Below are positions 61,412 through 64,000 of a DNA stretch of 64,000 nt, in pieces. The notes beneath the pieces are model-generated. The model saw nothing but the letters and a program-made list of their open reading frames with translations, had not been told where the DNA came from and did no database searches. The stretch comes from M3007 sp031425155. Its GTDB lineage: Bacteria > Bacteroidota > Bacteroidia > Chitinophagales > Saprospiraceae. Each line of letters starts with the position of its first letter. The first letter of the stretch is position 1. Both the position numbers and the translations under genes were made by a program. The DNA is taken from assembly GCA_031425155.1 (NCBI GenBank), contig JANPIV010000013.1:35241-99240 (forward strand). Reading direction: 5' to 3'.

Positions 61412-62275
61412 TTACCAGCTCCACATATCCTGTTCGTGATTAAATAACTCATCTTCAATACGTTCGGCTTGCATGACCATATCTGTACCCGTCAGATAGT
61501 CCTGCAAACGCCGGTCGTAAATATTGTTTTCCTTGACCACCGTGGAGGCGAAATGCCGCATTTCAAACACATCTTCCCAGGTGGTAGTTGTGCTGTAATT
61601 GCCGCCTGGCGTCACCGCTTTATGATGGGCCAGCACGGCTCTGGCGGTGGGATAATGCACCCAGAAAAGCGGCTTTTCGTACCGGAAGTCGCCGTTTTCG
61701 TCCTTTACATCCACTAATGGCGCAATGCCCAGAATGCGTACGCGCAAGGCACCGGTGTTGGCATCAAAAAACCACGACTCTTTCAGCCGGAACCGCTTTA
61801 CATCCTCCCAATTGATCGTGCTTTCCACTACTTCTACTTTATCTTCTCCCGTCTCCACATCAATATTGAGAATGGTGTCGGTTCGGAAAAGCACCTGCCG
61901 GATATCATCGGCATCCAGGAGTTTCGTAAAACGGTCGTCCGCAGTGCTATACACTGGCAAATCGCCATACAAAGCTGCTTCGGCCAGTATCTGGAACAAA
62001 GGCGATTCGGGGCTGACGAACGGCAGATTCATCTTTTCGCGGGTATCTACCACGCGCCAGAGACGTTTTTCCCAGAAAATATCCGCTTCGCGAATGGTTT
62101 GGTAAGGTAAAATCCGTTGTTCGGCTATTACGGCCCGCTGGGTAATATCGTCCAGCGGCGGGCCGGTCAAAGCCTCTACGGGTTCGGGCGTTTGAGCAAA
62201 AAGGAAATGTGCGGCGAGCAAAGCGCTGCCAAGACAACCCATACGACGGGCTGCCCGCAATGACTGACTTGTCAT
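61412..62275 (-). CDS. gldN: Gliding motility / T9SS core protein GldN (PorN)
   Basis: 287-residue periplasmic protein that with GldK forms the ring-shaped T9SS core under the outer membrane. A signal-like segment (GCLGSALLAAHFLFA) precedes TPEPVEALT. The family pattern runs through IREADIFWEKRLWRVVDTRE, PESPLFQILAEAALYGDLPV, KLLDADDIRQVLFRTDT, RIKESWFF-like KRFRLKESWFFDANTGALRV and FEMRHFASTVVKENNIYDRR. In most genomes gldN is the last gene of gldKLMN; here it is alone, convergent to the OmpA-family gene, so it could be a second copy or a displaced core gene. The start at 62416 is rejected; ATG 62275 gives the usual head. Confidence 0.9.
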   Translation of the reverse strand: MTSQSLRAARRMGCLGSALLAAHFLFAQTPEPVEALTGPPLDDITQRAVIAEQRILPYQTIREADIFWEKRLWRVVDTREKMNLPFVSPESPLFQILAEAALYGDLPVYSTADDRFTKLLDADDIRQVLFRTDTILNIDVETGEDKVEVVESTINWEDVKRFRLKESWFFDANTGALRVRILGIAPLVDVKDENGDFRYEKPLFWVHYPTARAVLAHHKAVTPGGNYSTTTTWEDVFEMRHFASTVVKENNIYDRRLQDYLTGTDMVMQAERIEDELFNHEQDMWSW

Positions 62276-62422
62276 GTTGGTCGTGTTTAGTAGTATGAAA
62301 AAATGGGATGAAAAAGAAAAAATCGGTAGTGGAAAGGAATGGGCAATCAGCAATCGGAGTACAGCAGCATCCCGATTTCCATCAGGAAAACAATCACCAA
62401 GCCAAGTCCTTCGCAATCCACT

Positions 62423-62441
62423 CTCCCCCTTTACGGGGGAG
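62423..62441. repeat. CTCCCCC / GGGGGAG palindrome
   Basis: CTCCCCCTTTACGGGGGAG, followed by TTGGAGGGGGC. A dispersed intergenic phrase of Bacteroidota; related in composition, but not identical, to the inner arm of the MITE-like element. Confidence 0.5.
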
Positions 62442-62520
62442 TTGGAGGGGGCTCTGGGGGCCGGAAAGGGCTTTGCAATTCAAACGGGGGAAGAAACCAG
62501 CTATTTCGTTGTTAAAAATT

Positions 62521-63063
62521 TTAACAAGCGTTAAAAAAACGCGCAAAGTCCAGCAACGAATCAAAACGGAAGTCCACTGTCAGAGCAGCCAGTGCAGCCG
62601 CCTCTTCTTTTTTGCCAGCGATCAGCACAGTGCGCATCCCCAGTTTTTGGCCAAACAGTATATCCGAAGCGGAATCGCCCACCATCCAGGCCCGCGAAAA
62701 ATCTATATTCGGGAAATCCACCATCGCCAGCCAGGCCATGCCAGTGGCCGGTTTGCGGCAGGAGCAGCCCGCATCGCTGCGGTGCGGGCAATGATAAGCC
62801 CGGTCAATACGCCCGCCTGCTGCGGTGGCCACGTTAAACATTTTGGTGTGTATCGCCGCCAGATCAGCCTCGGTCATCAAGCCCTTGCCAATGCCCGCCT
62901 GATTCGTAACCACCACAATATGCTGAAAATGAGCCGATAAGATGCGTAATGCCTCGTCCAGCCCTTCCGTGGGTATCCAGGCATCCGGCGTGCGTACGTA
63001 GTCGTTCGGGGTGCGGACATTCACCACACCATCGCGGTCGAGAAAGAGGGTCATCGGTGTCAT
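62521..63063 (-). CDS. gmhB: D-glycero-beta-D-manno-heptose-1,7-bisphosphate 7-phosphatase (GmhB-like HAD)
   Basis: 180-residue HAD-IIIA phosphatase. The nucleophile motif is TLFLDRDGVVNVR (Asp and general-acid Asp), followed by VVVTNQAGIGKG, the zinc-binding loop CPHRSDAGCSCRKPATGM (C-x-H ... C-x-C, diagnostic of GmhB-type enzymes rather than other HADs) and AWMVGDSASDILFGQKLGM. It removes the 7-phosphate in ADP-heptose synthesis and so works with GmhA at 10590-11168. Histidinol phosphatases share the zinc loop, but no his gene is near. The frame is open to 63162; ATG 63063 (or 63054) is chosen. Confidence 0.88.
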   Translation of the reverse strand: MTPMTLFLDRDGVVNVRTPNDYVRTPDAWIPTEGLDEALRILSAHFQHIVVVTNQAGIGKGLMTEADLAAIHTKMFNVATAAGGRIDRAYHCPHRSDAGCSCRKPATGMAWLAMVDFPNIDFSRAWMVGDSASDILFGQKLGMRTVLIAGKKEEAAALAALTVDFRFDSLLDFARFFNAC

Positions 63064-63133
63064 GCGCGATAGGGTAGAAGTGTTTCGAGTCCAAAGCGAA
63101 CTTTCGCCAGATATTTTCGTTTCATGCGGCAAA

Positions 63134-63168
63134 ATACCAATAACCAATACACCAGTAACCAATAACTA
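63134..63168 (+). repeat. ACCAATAACC-type leader repeat before the FMN reductase
   Basis: TACCAATAACCAATACACCA, then GTAACCAATAAC, ending just before the ATG at 63170. Confidence 0.6.
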
Positions 63169-63169
63169 T

Positions 63170-63787
63170 ATGCGCATCGCCATTCTATCCTCCAGTACCC
63201 GCGTGAATCGCCAATCGCATCGTGCGGCACTGGGACTGGCGCATTTTATCGAAAAACACGGAGTACATACGGCGGAAATCCTTGATTTAGCGGTTTCTAA
63301 CTTCCCTTTATTGGAAGAAGTACTGCATCGCCACCCCAATGCGCCCACGGGATTGGCAGAATTTGCCGACCAGGTTCGTCAGGCTGATGCTTACCTGTTT
63401 GTGTCGCCGGAGTATAATGGCAGTTATACGGCGGCACTGAAAAATGCCGTGGACTATTTAAAAGAAGGCGAATTTGCCCGTAAAGTAATCGGCATAGTCT
63501 CCGTGACCAGTGGCCCACTGGGCGGTATTCGGGCCGCGCTGTCCATGCAACAACTGGTGTTGGGCATTGCCGGCATTCCTATTCCGCAGATGCTGACCAT
63601 CGGCCTGGTGGGGCAGAAGTTTGACGAAGAAGGCCAATTACTGGACCCCACTTTTGAGAAAAATATCCAGACTTTTTTACGCCATTTTCTGTGGTTGGCC
63701 GAAGCCGTGGTGGACAAGAAAGTTGCCGAGGCGGATGGTACCGGCGGGTTCAGCCGCCGATTGCCCGAAGCGACCATTGGTGGTTAG
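63170..63787 (+). CDS. NADPH-dependent FMN reductase family protein
   Basis: 205-residue flavodoxin-fold quinone/azo/FMN reductase. The FMN phosphate loop is IAILSSSTRVNRQSHR, and the typical SPEYNGSYTAALKNAVDYL and SVTSGPLGGIRAALSMQQLV follow. Likely reduces quinones or flavins with NAD(P)H, protecting from redox stress. The frame is open back to 63011, but that part overlaps the gmhB gene and reads the leader repeat; ATG 63170 is chosen. Divergent from gmhB. Confidence 0.9.
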   Translation: MRIAILSSSTRVNRQSHRAALGLAHFIEKHGVHTAEILDLAVSNFPLLEEVLHRHPNAPTGLAEFADQVRQADAYLFVSPEYNGSYTAALKNAVDYLKEGEFARKVIGIVSVTSGPLGGIRAALSMQQLVLGIAGIPIPQMLTIGLVGQKFDEEGQLLDPTFEKNIQTFLRHFLWLAEAVVDKKVAEADGTGGFSRRLPEATIGG

Positions 63788-63797
63788 TACCAGCGGG

Positions 63798-63879
63798 TTT
63801 AGTACACTGTAAATTAAGTTTCTTGGGTGAAGCGAGCGTGGCCTACCTCCCCCGGCCTACGGCCACCCCCTCCAAAGGG
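63798..63879 (+). mobile_element. MITE-like element, copy 2 (one arm)
   Basis: Starts GTTTAGTACACTGTAAATTA and runs into CCTACCTCCCCCGGCCTACG and GCCACCCCCTCCAAAGGG, matching the left arm and, reversed, the right arm of copy 1 at 7490-7710. At 63880 the match stops abruptly and unrelated AT-rich sequence follows to the window end, so this copy is truncated or interrupted. Confidence 0.6.
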
Positions 63880-64000
63880 CAGGGCTGTTAAGTTCTCCTG
63901 AATTTTGGAAGGTCAATGATGATGAGGCAAATTTTGTTTTGTTTTAGATTTTTTTGAAAGTTTTTGACAACGTTACGAGGTTATTTTCTTTTAAAAGCCA
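63880..64000. other. AT-rich end of window
   Basis: No gene seen. It begins with AGGGCTGTTAAGTTCTCCTG, which could be the end of another element that interrupts the MITE copy, but the window stops too soon to tell. Confidence 0.3.

Noticed and set aside
1..64000. tRNA, rRNA or CRISPR arrays
   Set aside because: Scanned by eye for T-loop (GTTCRA) contexts with matching stems, rRNA-like stretches and regular spacer arrays; none found. A dedicated tRNA/CRISPR search could still find something missed.

Overview
The window comes from a chromosome of a Bacteroidota bacterium, most likely of the Saprospiria (Saprospiraceae/Lewinella/Haliscomenobacter-like). The evidence is gene content: type IX secretion (T9SS) parts and substrates (GldN, a PorP/SprF protein, an OmpA/PD40 protein, a 2,641-residue adhesin with a gliding-motility type C-terminal domain, and several proteins with T9SS sorting tails). 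Also typical are FtsX-like ABC permeases, a two-component propeller kinase, a sigma/TPR/CHAT operon, and TAnnTTTG promoter boxes in place of Shine-Dalgarno sites. The assignment is inferred from protein families only; no rRNA or tRNA gene was seen.

Layout. 1-4.3 kb: the end of sdhA and all of sdhB, separated by four small genes that have nothing to do with succinate dehydrogenase. 4.5-7.4 kb: Ppx/GppA phosphatase, an outer-membrane barrel protein, a small conserved protein and a PhnP-like metallo-hydrolase. 7.5-10 kb: a MITE-like palindromic element, a membrane acyltransferase and a class 1 isoprenoid-type enzyme. 10.2-16.9 kb: palindromic repeats, GmhA heptose isomerase, an outer-membrane protein, a vanadium haloperoxidase/PAP2 lipoprotein, a Uma2 protein, phosphohexomutase and Pcm. 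17.4-21 kb: an FtsX-type permease and a solitary AT-rich gene that fuses a TIR domain to a LexA/S24-type peptidase domain. 21-24 kb: pnp and rpsO. 24.7-28.6 kb: a propeller histidine kinase and LytTR response regulator, with three 21-bp-phased repeats upstream. 28.6-38 kb: astacin, a tail-fibre-like protein, the sigma/TPR/CHAT operon and an M23 peptidase. 38-49.5 kb: housekeeping and secreted functions (SUMF1-like, MazG, Uma2, APC permease, a cohesin/dockerin-like T9SS protein, hydrolase, di-haem peroxidase with a lipoprotein partner, deacetylase, gltX). 49.6-62.3 kb: the adhesin/PorP/OmpA block and an isolated gldN. 62.5-63.8 kb: GmhB phosphatase, an NADPH-dependent FMN reductase and a partial second copy of the MITE.

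How the genes fit together. GmhA and GmhB are two steps of the ADP-heptose pathway for LPS. SdhA/SdhB belong to complex II. Pnp and RpsO are neighbours, as in many bacteria. The adhesin, PorP/SprF and OmpA-family genes look like a dedicated T9SS type-B substrate module, and GldN is a core T9SS part. The sigma factor, membrane TPR protein and exported CHAT protease form one compact operon that could be a signalling cascade.

The best candidates for something undescribed are the TIR-S24 fusion protein, the triple 21-bp-phased repeat ahead of the LytTR system, and a family of ACCAATAACC-type repeats that sits immediately before the start codons of six unrelated genes.
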